DNA of 64,000 bases from Tropicimonas isoalkanivorans (lineage in GTDB: Bacteria > Pseudomonadota > Alphaproteobacteria > Rhodobacterales > Rhodobacteraceae): NCBI RefSeq assembly GCF_900112335.1, contig NZ_FOLG01000001.1:434001-498000 (forward strand), written 5' to 3'. Positions within the stretch are counted from its first letter, which is position 1. Every line of letters starts with the position of its first letter. The notes beneath the pieces are model-generated. The model saw only the letters and a program-made list of their open reading frames with translations. It was not told where the DNA came from and ran no database searches. A program made the translations under genes and the position numbers. This document shows positions 1 through 8,116 of this stretch, piece after piece.

Positions 1-591
1 CATCTGCGTGGCCTGCCCGACATCCTGATTTTCCTCCAGGAGACGAGCGGGGTAGTTGCGTGCCGCCCAGTCACTATGACCGCCAGTCTGGCCGATCGCG
101 CCACCGGATGAATATATCCGCGGCCCCGGCAAGAGACCCATGTCGATGGCCTTGGCGACATCCAACGGATCGCCCGCAATGTCCCGGATCGTCGTGATGC
201 CCTTCATGAGCATGTTCTGGTTGAGATGGTGCTGCGCAAAGGCGCCACTTGCAGCTTCGTCCCACCTGGCAATGAACGAGCCTGTGCCTTCTGGCATGTT
301 CAGCATCACGTGCTGGTGCATGTCGATAAAGCCGGGCGTCATCGTCTTACCAGTGCCGTCGACCTCGAATGCGCCCTCGACCTCGATCGGGTCGGTGGAG
401 ACCTGAGTAATCACGTTGCCCTCGACGAGCACGTTGGCATCCTCGATCAGGTCCGGACCGAACCCGTCGAACACGTCGACATTGGTGAAAAGGATCGGTG
501 GCGGCCCGTCTGCCTCTTGCGCCAGCGCTGCAGACGTCCCTCCCACCAAAACCGCACCGATGACTGCGCCTGTCTTCATTCTCGCGAGCAT
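1..591 (-). CDS. Amidohydrolase, exported (3' end outside window)
   Basis: This is the N-terminal 197 residues of a metal-dependent amidohydrolase of the imidazolonepropionase/Xaa-Pro dipeptidase-like group; the gene continues past base 1. A signal peptide is visible (about residues 1-25, ending ALAQ), followed by the small beta domain and the first metal-ligand motif MHQH after TPGFID. The start at 591 is chosen because GGGAGG lies 9 nt upstream; an internal Met at 579 is the alternative. It is clearly paralogous to the complete gene at 6082-7431, sharing GxTTxRD, the GPR stretch and a QTxGH motif. Substrate cannot be told from sequence; relatives hydrolyse cyclic amides or dipeptides in the periplasm. 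The AraC-type gene just upstream could regulate it. Confidence 0.85.
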   Translation of the reverse strand, partial: MLARMKTGAVIGAVLVGGTSAALAQEADGPPPILFTNVDVFDGFGPDLIEDANVLVEGNVITQVSTDPIEVEGAFEVDGTGKTMTPGFIDMHQHVMLNMPEGTGSFIARWDEAASGAFAQHHLNQNMLMKGITTIRDIAGDPLDVAKAIDMGLLPGPRIYSSGGAIGQTGGHSDWAARNYPARLLEENQDVGQATQM

Positions 592-745
592 TCCCGACTA
601 CCTCCCATTGCCTTAATTCTGATAGTTCAGATCTGATGGTTAGGAAGCGCTCACCGGCCCGTCTTTCTCGGTCGTGACTATGTCGCCAATTGGTAAAACG
701 AGCCGATCCTGCTGCGGCGGGATTCGAAACCGGCACCGCGGGAAA

Positions 746-1729
746 TCAGCTCTTCTGCAGAGCGCGGCGGTACTCGGACGGCGTGAGGCCGGTTTGACGG
801 CGGAACGCCCGGCAAAAGTGAGCTTGATGGGCGTAACCGAGGCAGTAGGACACGTCGGCGATCGACATGTCCGGCGACTTCAGGTGCTCGACAGCTGCCG
901 TCGTCCTCCGCTGCGCAAGCAACTCTCCGAACGTCGTGTTTTCGCGCGCCAGGAGCCGTTGCAGGGCGCGCGGTTGCACGTCGCAGATCCGAGCTATGAA
1001 CGTCAGCGATACATGCCGGTCTCCCAGATAGCTGTCTATAAGCTTGGTGAGCGCACCGGCCGTGTTGACCGACAGGCTATTGAAATCATCTTCGGCGTTC
1101 GCTTGCTCGGCGGTCTCGAGCGATCTGACCAGATCGTCGTCGTGGATCGCGATCACCGTCTCTGAATGCTCAAAGCGCAGGTCGGTCTTGCCGACATCGA
1201 ACAGGGCTTCGGTCTCTTTCCGGTGGAAAGTCTGCAGCCAGATCTGCATGGGCTGCCAGGCACGTCCCAGAACGCTCCGAATGGTGGAGAGCATCATGTA
1301 GACGACATAAAGTTCCGTCTGACGCGCCGAGATCTCGTCGCCAGCGATTGGCCCACGCTTGAAAAGCAGGGCGTTCCGACGACGTTCGACGTTGAACGAA
1401 GCTTCCGAATACTCGTCGTTCGCGGCACGGCAAAAGGCGCTTAGGCGGGTCGCAAGCGTTTGAGTGGAGAGGACATGCTCGGAAAACTGTCCGTAATCGT
1501 CCAGTGCCGCGGAAGCGGCCGCTGTCCAACCGATGTCAAGGTGCCCAGTTCTGACGGCGCAATGCCTTGCTACCTCGCCGAGTTGCCAAATCGTCGTTAC
1601 ACCGTTGGCCCGCTCCAGCACGCCGTCGCTCAGGCCGGCGCGGTCCATGACTGGACCTTCGGAAAGTCCCGTCGCGCGCAGTGCATCGACGAAGTGGGCA
1701 CTGTACCGGGCGCGTACCAAAGGTATCAT
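746..1729 (-). CDS. AraC-family transcriptional regulator (Arabinose_bd type)
   Basis: A 327-residue regulator with the layout of the OruR/MmsR-like AraC subgroup. An N-terminal effector region (about residues 20-205) is followed by a C-terminal double helix-turn-helix (about 225-325). The second helix-turn-helix carries the typical pattern SIADVSYCLGYAHQAHFCRAF, then RQTGLTPSEYRR. Full length for the family. The start at 1729 is an ATG without a convincing Shine-Dalgarno sequence. It lies between the truncated amidohydrolase (same strand, 154 bp downstream) and the zinc-uptake operon (divergent). The nearest plausible target is the amidohydrolase, but no operator was identified. The effector is unknown. 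Confidence 0.88.
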   Translation of the reverse strand: MIPLVRARYSAHFVDALRATGLSEGPVMDRAGLSDGVLERANGVTTIWQLGEVARHCAVRTGHLDIGWTAAASAALDDYGQFSEHVLSTQTLATRLSAFCRAANDEYSEASFNVERRRNALLFKRGPIAGDEISARQTELYVVYMMLSTIRSVLGRAWQPMQIWLQTFHRKETEALFDVGKTDLRFEHSETVIAIHDDDLVRSLETAEQANAEDDFNSLSVNTAGALTKLIDSYLGDRHVSLTFIARICDVQPRALQRLLARENTTFGELLAQRRTTAAVEHLKSPDMSIADVSYCLGYAHQAHFCRAFRRQTGLTPSEYRRALQKS

Positions 1730-2298
1730 CGAAGTAAGGCTGTCATCAGTCCTCCACGCCCTAAAGAAGTCAACGCTGAGCCTTCTCGAAGTACGCCTGC
1801 CCCTCGGTCATCCTAACACGGAACGCACGGCTTAGGTATCGCCATAGAGATTGGGAGGACCCGGCCGCGGTCCGATCGTAGTGTGCGGCCGAGTCCGGAC
1901 TTTTCCGACCAGTACCAGCTACGCGATGCCGTATGCCCGCGCCGGCCATGAGGTCAGCAAGTCGCGATCTTCAGGGCCAAGACCGTTGCGCAGACGACCC
2001 CGACCTCTGCCCCACTTACCCAATTGTCGGATCTCGCCAAGGCTGTGTCAGGGCTTGAAGTCGAACCCGTTTTTGTCGAGGCCGCATCCGCCACGGGCGC
2101 AGGCGAACGCACTCACCCCTGTGTGAGAGCGACGACAGGTGGCACAGCCAAATCAGGTGAAGTGAACTGCAGAGAGTCCCCCGAGACTTCGGCCACAGGT
2201 TCCATTGGGTCGCTTGGTCCGGCGCAATGCCACGTCGGATCGGCGGGAATCGTCTTCGAAGTTTGCAACGACCAGTCCCATGTCTTTCCTCTGTCGCA
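1730..2298. other. Intergenic region, no supported gene
   Basis: About 570 bases between the AraC regulator and the zinc operon. Open frames here on either strand have no recognisable domain, and the long ones are extensions or shadows of neighbouring genes. One small minus-strand frame starts close to the dyad at 2299-2321 and would give about 48 residues, but it has no family match I can recognise. The stretch probably holds the AraC promoter at one end and the zinc-operon promoter at the other. Confidence 0.5.
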
Positions 2299-2321
2299 TT
2301 GGCGTTATAGTGTAACGTCAA
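2299..2321. promoter_or_regulatory. Candidate Zur box upstream of zinc-uptake operon
   Basis: A 23-bp dyad centred on 2310 with arms TTG-n-CGTTA and TAACG-n-CAA around a TAGTG centre; eight of nine positions per arm pair. The spacing and the GTTATA/TAAC core resemble proteobacterial Zur operators. It ends 23 bp before the start of the DUF2796 gene, the usual place for a zinc-responsive repressor site. Assignment to Zur is inference from the motif shape and the downstream zinc-uptake genes. Confidence 0.6.
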
Positions 2322-2344
2322 ATTCACGAAGCAGGAGTGCCTCC

Positions 2345-2920
2345 ATGATCGGCCGTATCGCCATTTTTGCATCGCTCGTGGCGACGCAAGTGTATTCACA
2401 GGAACACCGCGAACTCGGAGCCCATGAGCACGGCGTGGGGCAAATGGACATCGCCATCGAAGGGACGCGACTCTGGATGGAGTTGCACGCACCCGGGGCG
2501 GACATCGTCGGTTTCGAACACGCGGCGGGAAACGCCGACGATCGCGCCAAGATCGACAGCGCTGTGGCTCTTCTGGCCCGGCCGCTCGACCTGTTCGTGT
2601 TTCCTTCCGCAGCCGAATGCACCGTGGTCGAAGCCAAGGCGGAGATTGAGGCCGAAACGCATGAAGAGAGCGGGGAGGAAGGCGGGCACGATCATGACGA
2701 GGCCGACGCCCATGACGACGACGGCGGGCACACGGAGTTCCACGCCGAATACGCCCTGGATTGTGCCAACCCGTCGGCCATTGATAGGATCGCGTTCGCT
2801 TATTTCGAGACCTTCCCGAACGCGCGTGAACTCGAACTGCAGGTCCTGACGGAGACGGGCGCACAGGCCTTCGAGATCGAACGAAACGCCCCGGTGCTCG
2901 AACTTGCCGGACGCTCGTAA
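2345..2920 (+). CDS. zrgA: ZrgA-type zinc uptake protein (DUF2796)
   Basis: A 191-residue exported protein of the DUF2796 family. A signal peptide covers about residues 1-18. Residues 104-133 are a His/Asp/Glu-rich segment (GGHDHDEADAHDDDGGH) expected to collect zinc in the periplasm. Conserved family elements include GAHEHG near the mature N-terminus. In Vibrio cholerae the homologue ZrgA belongs to a Zur-regulated importer with an ABC ATPase, an FtsX-like permease and DUF3299 proteins, and exactly those genes follow here. The start at 2345 has GGAG 10 nt upstream; in-frame codons further upstream belong to the intergenic region and would remove the signal peptide. First gene of the operon 2345-5885. 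Confidence 0.85.
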   Translation: MIGRIAIFASLVATQVYSQEHRELGAHEHGVGQMDIAIEGTRLWMELHAPGADIVGFEHAAGNADDRAKIDSAVALLARPLDLFVFPSAAECTVVEAKAEIEAETHEESGEEGGHDHDEADAHDDDGGHTEFHAEYALDCANPSAIDRIAFAYFETFPNARELELQVLTETGAQAFEIERNAPVLELAGRS

Positions 2921-2942
2921 CGGCCCAGCGCCCGCCATCGCC

Positions 2943-3617
2943 ATGACGGAGGTCCGGTTCCGGTGGCCGGGGCGGGCCTCCTTTGCGATCGATGTGCCGG
3001 CGTTCCGGCTGGAGCAGGGTGAGAGCGTCCTGCTCCTCGGCGAAAGCGGCTCGGGAAAGTCGACGTTGCTCTCGCTGACCTGCGGAATCGTCGCCGCACA
3101 AGCCGGCCGGATCATGGTCGCAGGAACGGACATCGCCTCTCTGCGAACCGGTGCGCGGGACAGATTCCGGGCGGAGCAGATCGGCGTGATCTTCCAGCAG
3201 TTCAACCTGTTGCCCTATGCCCGGGTACTCGACAACATCCTGCTTCCGCTGCGTTTCGCTCCTGTTCGGCGTGCGCGGGCGGGCGACGGCCACGCCGAAG
3301 CAGAAAAGCTGTGCGAGTCCCTCGGGCTTCCGGCCCGCGTGCTATCTTCCGCGGCAGGCAGGTTGAGCGTCGGCCAGCAGCAGAGGGTCGCGGTCGCCCG
3401 CGCCCTGATCGGCCGGCCGCCCCTCATCGTCGCGGATGAGCCGACCTCCGCGCTCGATGCCGCGACACAGGACAGCTTCCTGCACCTGCTATTCGCCCAG
3501 GTGCGCGAGGCCGGGTCCTCTCTCCTCATGGTCAGCCACGACGAACGGCTTGGCAGCCGTTTCGACCGGGTGATCCACCTCGAAAGCGTCGTGAACACCC
3601 AAGGAGCTGATGCATGA
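2943..3617 (+). CDS. ABC transporter ATPase of zinc-uptake operon
   Basis: A 224-residue LolD/MacB-type ATPase predicted to energise the FtsX-like permease encoded next. Walker A is GESGSGKST (residues 33-41), followed by a Q-loop FQQFN, the signature LSVGQQQRVAVARAL with a V replacing the usual second G, and Walker B IVADEPTSALD. The ATG at 2943 is used; an in-frame TTG at 2904, overlapping the end of zrgA, would add 13 residues and neither has a clear ribosome-binding site. Its stop overlaps the next start as ATGA, indicating translational coupling. The neighbouring DUF2796 and DUF3299 genes point to zinc uptake rather than lipoprotein release. Confidence 0.85.
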   Translation: MTEVRFRWPGRASFAIDVPAFRLEQGESVLLLGESGSGKSTLLSLTCGIVAAQAGRIMVAGTDIASLRTGARDRFRAEQIGVIFQQFNLLPYARVLDNILLPLRFAPVRRARAGDGHAEAEKLCESLGLPARVLSSAAGRLSVGQQQRVAVARALIGRPPLIVADEPTSALDAATQDSFLHLLFAQVREAGSSLLMVSHDERLGSRFDRVIHLESVVNTQGADA

Positions 3618-4864
3618 TCCTTCGGCTCGCAATCGGCTCGCTTCTCGCCCGCGCGCTGACGGTCGGCATGACCGTGCTCGCGATTGCGCTGTCGGTCGCT
3701 CTCTTTCTCGGGGTTGAGAAGGTGCGCACTGGCGCGCGCGCAAGCTTCGCCGACACGATCTCGGGCACCGACCTGATCGTCGGTGCCCGCTCCGGTTCGG
3801 TCCAGCTGCTGCTTTATTCGGTGTTCCGCATCGGCAATGCCACCAACAACGTCACTTGGGAAAGTTACCAGGACATCGCCACCCGGCCCGAGGTGGACTG
3901 GATCGTGCCGATCTCGCTCGGTGACAGTCACCGGCAGTTCCGCGTCATGGGCACGACGCCGGAATTCTTCGATCGCTACAAGTATCGCGGCGGACGTGCG
4001 CTGACGTTTGCGGCAGGCCACAGCCTCGGGGATCTCTACGACACCGTGATCGGCGCGGATGTGGCCGACACACTCGGCTACGCGGTCGGTGACCCCATCG
4101 TGGTCTCCCACGGGCTTGCATCTTTCACCGCGCACAGCGATCAGCCGTTCCGCGTTGCCGGGATCGTCGCCAAGACCGGCACGCCGGTCGACAGAACGGT
4201 GATCGTGAGCCTCGAAGCGATCGAGGCGATCCACGTGGACTGGCAAAGCGGTGCGCAGATCCCGGGCAAAACCACACCGGTCGACGTGATCCGAACGATG
4301 GACCTGACGCCGACGGCAATCTCCGCCGCGCTTGTCGGCGTGAAGTCTCGGCTTCAGGTCTTCAAGCTCCAGAGATGGATCAACGAATACCCCGAGGAGC
4401 CGCTACTGGCGGTGCTCCCCGGCGTGGCGTTGCAGGAGCTCTGGCAGATCGTCGGGATCGCCGAGAAGGCGTTGATCGGTGTCTCGGCGATGGTCGTGGT
4501 TACGGCGCTTCTGGGGATGATGGCCATGATCCTGTCGAGCCTCGGTGAACGGCGGCGCGAAATGGCCGTCTGGCGCGCAATGGGCGCACGGCCGGCGACG
4601 ATCCTGTCGCTGCTGGTGCTGGAGGCTGCGTTGATGGCCGCGGCGGGTGCGGTGCTCGGAGTTGCCCTGCTTTACGCGGGGCTTGCCCTGGCGCGTCCCT
4701 GGGTGGACGCAACCTTCGGCATCTGGCTCCCCATCGAGCCGCCGGATGTACGCGAACTCTGGGTTCTCGCAGGTGTGATCGCCGCAGCGGCGCTTGCGAG
4801 CCTTGTTCCGGCGATCCGGGCCTACCGGATGTCCCTCGCTGATGGCATGATGGTGAGGATATGA
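3614..4864 (+). CDS. FtsX/MacB-like permease of zinc-uptake operon
   Basis: A 416-residue inner-membrane permease with the FtsX/MacB topology. One N-terminal transmembrane helix (about 14-34) is followed by a large periplasmic domain, then three C-terminal helices (about 281-310, 326-356, 375-402). The cytoplasmic segment GERRREMAVWRAMGARP between helices 2 and 3 is the family hallmark for contact with the ATPase. AAGGAG sits 8 nt before the ATG and the start overlaps the ATPase stop; the end overlaps the next gene as ATGA. Family members are usually mechanotransmitters rather than classic channels, so how zinc would cross the membrane is not evident from sequence. Confidence 0.87.
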   Translation: MILRLAIGSLLARALTVGMTVLAIALSVALFLGVEKVRTGARASFADTISGTDLIVGARSGSVQLLLYSVFRIGNATNNVTWESYQDIATRPEVDWIVPISLGDSHRQFRVMGTTPEFFDRYKYRGGRALTFAAGHSLGDLYDTVIGADVADTLGYAVGDPIVVSHGLASFTAHSDQPFRVAGIVAKTGTPVDRTVIVSLEAIEAIHVDWQSGAQIPGKTTPVDVIRTMDLTPTAISAALVGVKSRLQVFKLQRWINEYPEEPLLAVLPGVALQELWQIVGIAEKALIGVSAMVVVTALLGMMAMILSSLGERRREMAVWRAMGARPATILSLLVLEAALMAAAGAVLGVALLYAGLALARPWVDATFGIWLPIEPPDVRELWVLAGVIAAAALASLVPAIRAYRMSLADGMMVRI

Positions 4865-5382
4865 CTCGATCGATCCTTCTCTCGCGGCGGTCCGTCCTGC
4901 TGCTTGGCACGGCGGGCCTCGTGCTGCCGTCCCGCGCGCGCGCCGCGCCGTTCCGGGAAATCACCTGGGAAGACCTGATCCCACCCGGCGTCCCCTATTC
5001 CGAGATCATCGGCGAGGGCGAACTCGACCAGGAAAACGACACCTGGAACCCGATCTTCGACGAGAACGCGACGAAGCTGAACACGGGCCTGGAGGGCGAG
5101 ACGGTCAAGCTGCCGGGCTACATCATCCCGCTGGATGTCGGCGCCGACGGCGTCACAAGCTTCGTCCTGGTGCCCTACGTGGGAGCGTGCATTCATGTCC
5201 CGCCGCCGCCGCCGAACCAGCTTGTCTTCGTGACGACGCAGGTGCCCTGGCCGAGCGACGCCCTCTGGGACGCGGTGTGGGTGTCGGGGCGGATCAGCAC
5301 CGGGCTGCAATCAACCGAGGTGGCAGAGATCGGCTACCAGATCGCTGCGGAAAAGATCGAGCTCTACCAATGGCTCGACTGA
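4861..5382 (+). CDS. DUF3299 periplasmic protein 1
   Basis: A 173-residue exported protein of the DUF3299 family with a twin-arginine-like N-terminus (SRRSVLLLG) and a mature start after about residue 28. The core VKLPGYIIPLD ... LVPYVGACIHVPPPP is nearly identical to that of the next gene, so the two are paralogues. DUF3299 proteins accompany the Zrg zinc importer in gammaproteobacteria. The single conserved Cys and His in GACIHVPPPP could bind metal, which is inference. The start overlaps the permease stop (ATGA) and the end overlaps the second DUF3299 gene. Confidence 0.82.
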   Translation: MTRSILLSRRSVLLLGTAGLVLPSRARAAPFREITWEDLIPPGVPYSEIIGEGELDQENDTWNPIFDENATKLNTGLEGETVKLPGYIIPLDVGADGVTSFVLVPYVGACIHVPPPPPNQLVFVTTQVPWPSDALWDAVWVSGRISTGLQSTEVAEIGYQIAAEKIELYQWLD

Positions 5383-5885
5383 GTCTTCCCAGGCGCACCG
5401 TGTCTTTCGGGATCGCGGCCTTTGGGTTCGTTCCCCTGCGCGCCGTTGCCTCGGAGGAGGTGGTCGATCTCGAATGGAGCGACCTGGTGCCCAAGGGCGA
5501 AACATCGCTTCCGGCCGAGTTGCAGGGCCTGGTGCAGCACGATCAGGGCGCGCTCATGAGCCAGCAGCCGCAATCGTCAGGCGTACGGACCGACTGGAAT
5601 GGCAGGACCGTCCGACTTCCCGGCTACATGGTTCCGCTCGACTTTGACGGAACCGGCGTAACCGCGTTCATTCTGGTGCCCTATGTCGGCGCGTGCGTCC
5701 ACGTCCCGCCGCCGCCTGCAAACCAGCTTGTGCTCGTCACCACCGAACGCCCCTACGAAACGGACGGCCTGTTCGAGCCGGTGACCGTGACGGGGATGTT
5801 CGGCACGGCGGCGGCATCGACTGAACTTGCAGACGTTGGGTATGCGCTCTCCGCCGATAACATCGAAACATACAAGGCGCGTTAG
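5370..5885 (+). CDS. DUF3299 periplasmic protein 2
   Basis: A 171-residue paralogue of the preceding gene, starting 13 bp inside it. It has an N-terminal signal (about residues 1-28) and the same core motif VPYVGACVHVPPPPANQLV. It differs by an inserted stretch before the core (QGALMSQQPQSSG) and a shorter C-terminus. It is the last gene of the 2345-5885 operon, and a 9-bp stem hairpin follows at 6044-6074. Tandem DUF3299 genes suggest a heterodimer or two-step zinc handover, but this is untested. Confidence 0.82.
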   Translation: MARLSLPRRTVSFGIAAFGFVPLRAVASEEVVDLEWSDLVPKGETSLPAELQGLVQHDQGALMSQQPQSSGVRTDWNGRTVRLPGYMVPLDFDGTGVTAFILVPYVGACVHVPPPPANQLVLVTTERPYETDGLFEPVTVTGMFGTAAASTELADVGYALSADNIETYKAR

Positions 5886-6043
5886 GCGATTGCGGGCGCA
5901 GCCCGACCGGCAGCGAGATTTCGCGTATATGCGGTTGAGCCAAGTGCCAGCGTCCGGCCAGAGGAAAGGCAGGTCTTTCGGGAAACGTGCATGTCCGGTT
6001 CCTCTGGCATGCTCGCGTGAACTGCGTCGGGAACAGAAAGACT

Positions 6044-6074
6044 ACCGCCGCCCGTCCTTTGAACCGGCGGCGGT
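6044..6074. terminator. Bidirectional hairpin terminator between convergent genes
   Basis: Perfect 9-bp stem (ACCGCCGCC / GGCGGCGGT) with a 13-nt loop between the zinc operon and the convergent amidohydrolase gene. There is no long T-run on either side, so termination strength is uncertain. Confidence 0.55.
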
Positions 6075-6081
6075 TCTGAAA

Positions 6082-7431
6082 TCAGTCCAGGGTATTCTTG
6101 TAGATCACGCCGTGCTTCATGATGACGTCGAAATTGTTTTCAGGATCGCTCACCAGATCTAGGTTCTCCAGCGGATTGCCGTCGACGAGAATTAAGTCGG
6201 CATAGGCGCCTTCCTCAACCACCCCGAGCGGACCGAGCGGATAGGGCGTGAGTTTACCCGAAAGCGCCAGCAATTCGGCGTTGTCGCAGGTGGCCATCTT
6301 TAGAGCCTCGTAGGGCGTGAACCATGTCTGCAGCTTGGCAAGCTGCGCGCCCTGCCTCGAGGCCAGATCGGCGCTGAAGAGCGTGTCCGTGCCAAAGGCG
6401 ATCTTCACGCCCAGTTCCTTGGCCGTGCGGTACACGAAATCAGTGCCGTCGGTGACGAACTTGTACTTGGCCTTCTGAAAATCGTTCAAGGTTGGCGCAT
6501 CCTCGTCATCCAGGAATGGCTGCATGCTGAGCCAGGCGCCTTCGTCCTTGATGCGCTGCAGCGTTTCTCGCGTTGCCATGTGACCGTGCTCGATGCTCTT
6601 CACACCCGCGTCGAGAGAATGGTTGACGGCCTCGTCGTTGATCGCGTGGGTCAGAACGTAGGTGCCCCAGTTTTCTGCCTGCTCAACTGCCGCCTCAAGC
6701 TCCGCCAGCGTGTATTGCTTGACGTGGATCGGATCGTAGGTGGAGGTGACTCCGCCTCCGGCCATCAACTTGATCTGCGTTGCCCCCTGCATGAGGTTCT
6801 CGCGCGTGCGCCGCAGCACTTCGGGAACACCGTCGGCGATGTAGAACATGTCGGAGGTCTCGAAGGGGTTCAGTTTGTCCGGCGTGGCAGGCACGTCCTT
6901 CGTCGTGCGGAAATCCATGTGACCCGCCGTTTGCGAGAGTGCGGGGCCGGAGGGAAAGACCCTCGGCCCCTCTATCAGGCCCTCGTCTGTCGCGCGGGCG
7001 ATATCGAACATTGGCCCTGCGGCGTCGCGCACGGTCGTGAAGCCGCGATAGAGCGTGTCACGCTGCGCGGCCGCGGTCTTGAGGTTCCAATAGCCCTCAT
7101 TGGTCGCCATCAGCTGGGCAATCGTAGCCGTCGCAAAAACGCCATGCCAATGCGCATCGATCAAGCCTGGCATCAGCACACGGCCATCGGCCTCGATGAC
7201 GGTGGCGAACTCGGGCGGCTCGATGTTCGGACCGATGCGGGTGATCAAGGGACCCGCCATAAACACATCCTGGCCTTCCACAAGGTCAGGAGCACATCCC
7301 GTGAAGATCTTTGCGCCGCGGATCAAAACCGCACTGGGCGCAGTGTCCGACTGCGCCTGAGCTTGAGGCGCGCAGACGGTCGCGAGAGCCGTGGCCCCGC
7401 AGAGAAGGGAATGTAGAAAATAGCGTTTCAT
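6082..7431 (-). CDS. Amidohydrolase, exported
   Basis: A complete 449-residue exported amidohydrolase. It has a signal peptide (about 1-25, ending AQAQ), the metal motif DAHWH after PGLI, a likely carboxylated-lysine strand IKLMAGGG, His motifs VLTHA and IEHGH, and the late metal Asp in AFGTDTLF. This set matches the imidazolonepropionase/Xaa-Pro dipeptidase-like amidohydrolases, which use one or two divalent metals. The ATG at 7431 has AAGGAAAG upstream; a long in-frame extension to 7734 has no signal peptide and is rejected. It is paralogous to the gene at 1-591, with the zinc operon and AraC gene between them. Zinc dependence of such enzymes could explain the neighbourhood, but that is inference. 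Confidence 0.88.
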   Translation of the reverse strand: MKRYFLHSLLCGATALATVCAPQAQAQSDTAPSAVLIRGAKIFTGCAPDLVEGQDVFMAGPLITRIGPNIEPPEFATVIEADGRVLMPGLIDAHWHGVFATATIAQLMATNEGYWNLKTAAAQRDTLYRGFTTVRDAAGPMFDIARATDEGLIEGPRVFPSGPALSQTAGHMDFRTTKDVPATPDKLNPFETSDMFYIADGVPEVLRRTRENLMQGATQIKLMAGGGVTSTYDPIHVKQYTLAELEAAVEQAENWGTYVLTHAINDEAVNHSLDAGVKSIEHGHMATRETLQRIKDEGAWLSMQPFLDDEDAPTLNDFQKAKYKFVTDGTDFVYRTAKELGVKIAFGTDTLFSADLASRQGAQLAKLQTWFTPYEALKMATCDNAELLALSGKLTPYPLGPLGVVEEGAYADLILVDGNPLENLDLVSDPENNFDVIMKHGVIYKNTLD

Positions 7432-8116
7432 CCTGATTTCTTTCCTTGGTAAATGCCCGCAATCCGCAGCGACATGATGTGCAGTCGCGATTGCGAGTGT
7501 GCCCGTCATTTTGTCTTCTGTCGCGCACCATTTCGTATTGCGACACCTGACGAACCGGCATTGCGCCCCGAGGTGACCCATGACCTCCGCCTGGAGACGC
7601 TGAAGAATTTCCCGGTATTCGGAGGCGCGTTCAGGCATACCCTGCCGGCGTGCACGTGCACATTCGGGCATTTCCGGTTCATCGTGGATCGGAGCGAATA
7701 CCGAACTGCTGCGAGACGGGCCGCGCGATCTCAAGGTCCCAATCGAGGAAATACCGCGTCAGCCTTCGCTCATACCCATCCATCTCCCGCGTGCCTCGAA
7801 GGCCCTGCTCCGGTGCAGCACGTTCGACGGGGCGCGAGCCCGTTGGAACAGGCAATTACGCAGGCGAAATCGGTTCGTTGTGGCCCAATTCCCAGTTGTT
7901 TCCGAGCCTTTGGCAAATTGCGCTTTACCTGCTACTCGATCCGCTCAGTTGCTATCGCGACCGTATTCCGATCGAAGAGCATCCTGCCTGGCATTCATCT
8001 CAGGTGTACTCCATTGGTCGAACGCGGCAGCCGGGATTGAAGACGAAAAGATCGGCGATCATGCCTCCTGCATCCGGCCACGCTCCTGCATCGCCATCAG
8101 CGCCGTACGGAGCCTG
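7432..8116. other. Intergenic region, no supported gene
   Basis: About 685 bases between the amidohydrolase and the arabinoside-importer operon. The open frames on the plus strand are rich in Arg, Ser, Cys and Pro and lack a ribosome-binding site or domain. A short minus-strand frame near 7680-7850 encodes a stretch around YERRLTRYFLDWDLEIARP that reads like protein, but it is only about 59 codons and has no family I recognise. It may be the tail of a decayed gene. The right edge likely contains the amidohydrolase promoter. Confidence 0.4.

Noticed and set aside
2016-3293. 425-codon minus-strand frame
   Set aside because: Covers zrgA and part of the ATPase in antisense, and is Arg/Pro-rich without domains.
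7453-8040. 195-codon plus-strand frame in the 7432-8116 gap
   Set aside because: Cys/Arg/Pro-rich, no ribosome-binding site, no recognisable domain.
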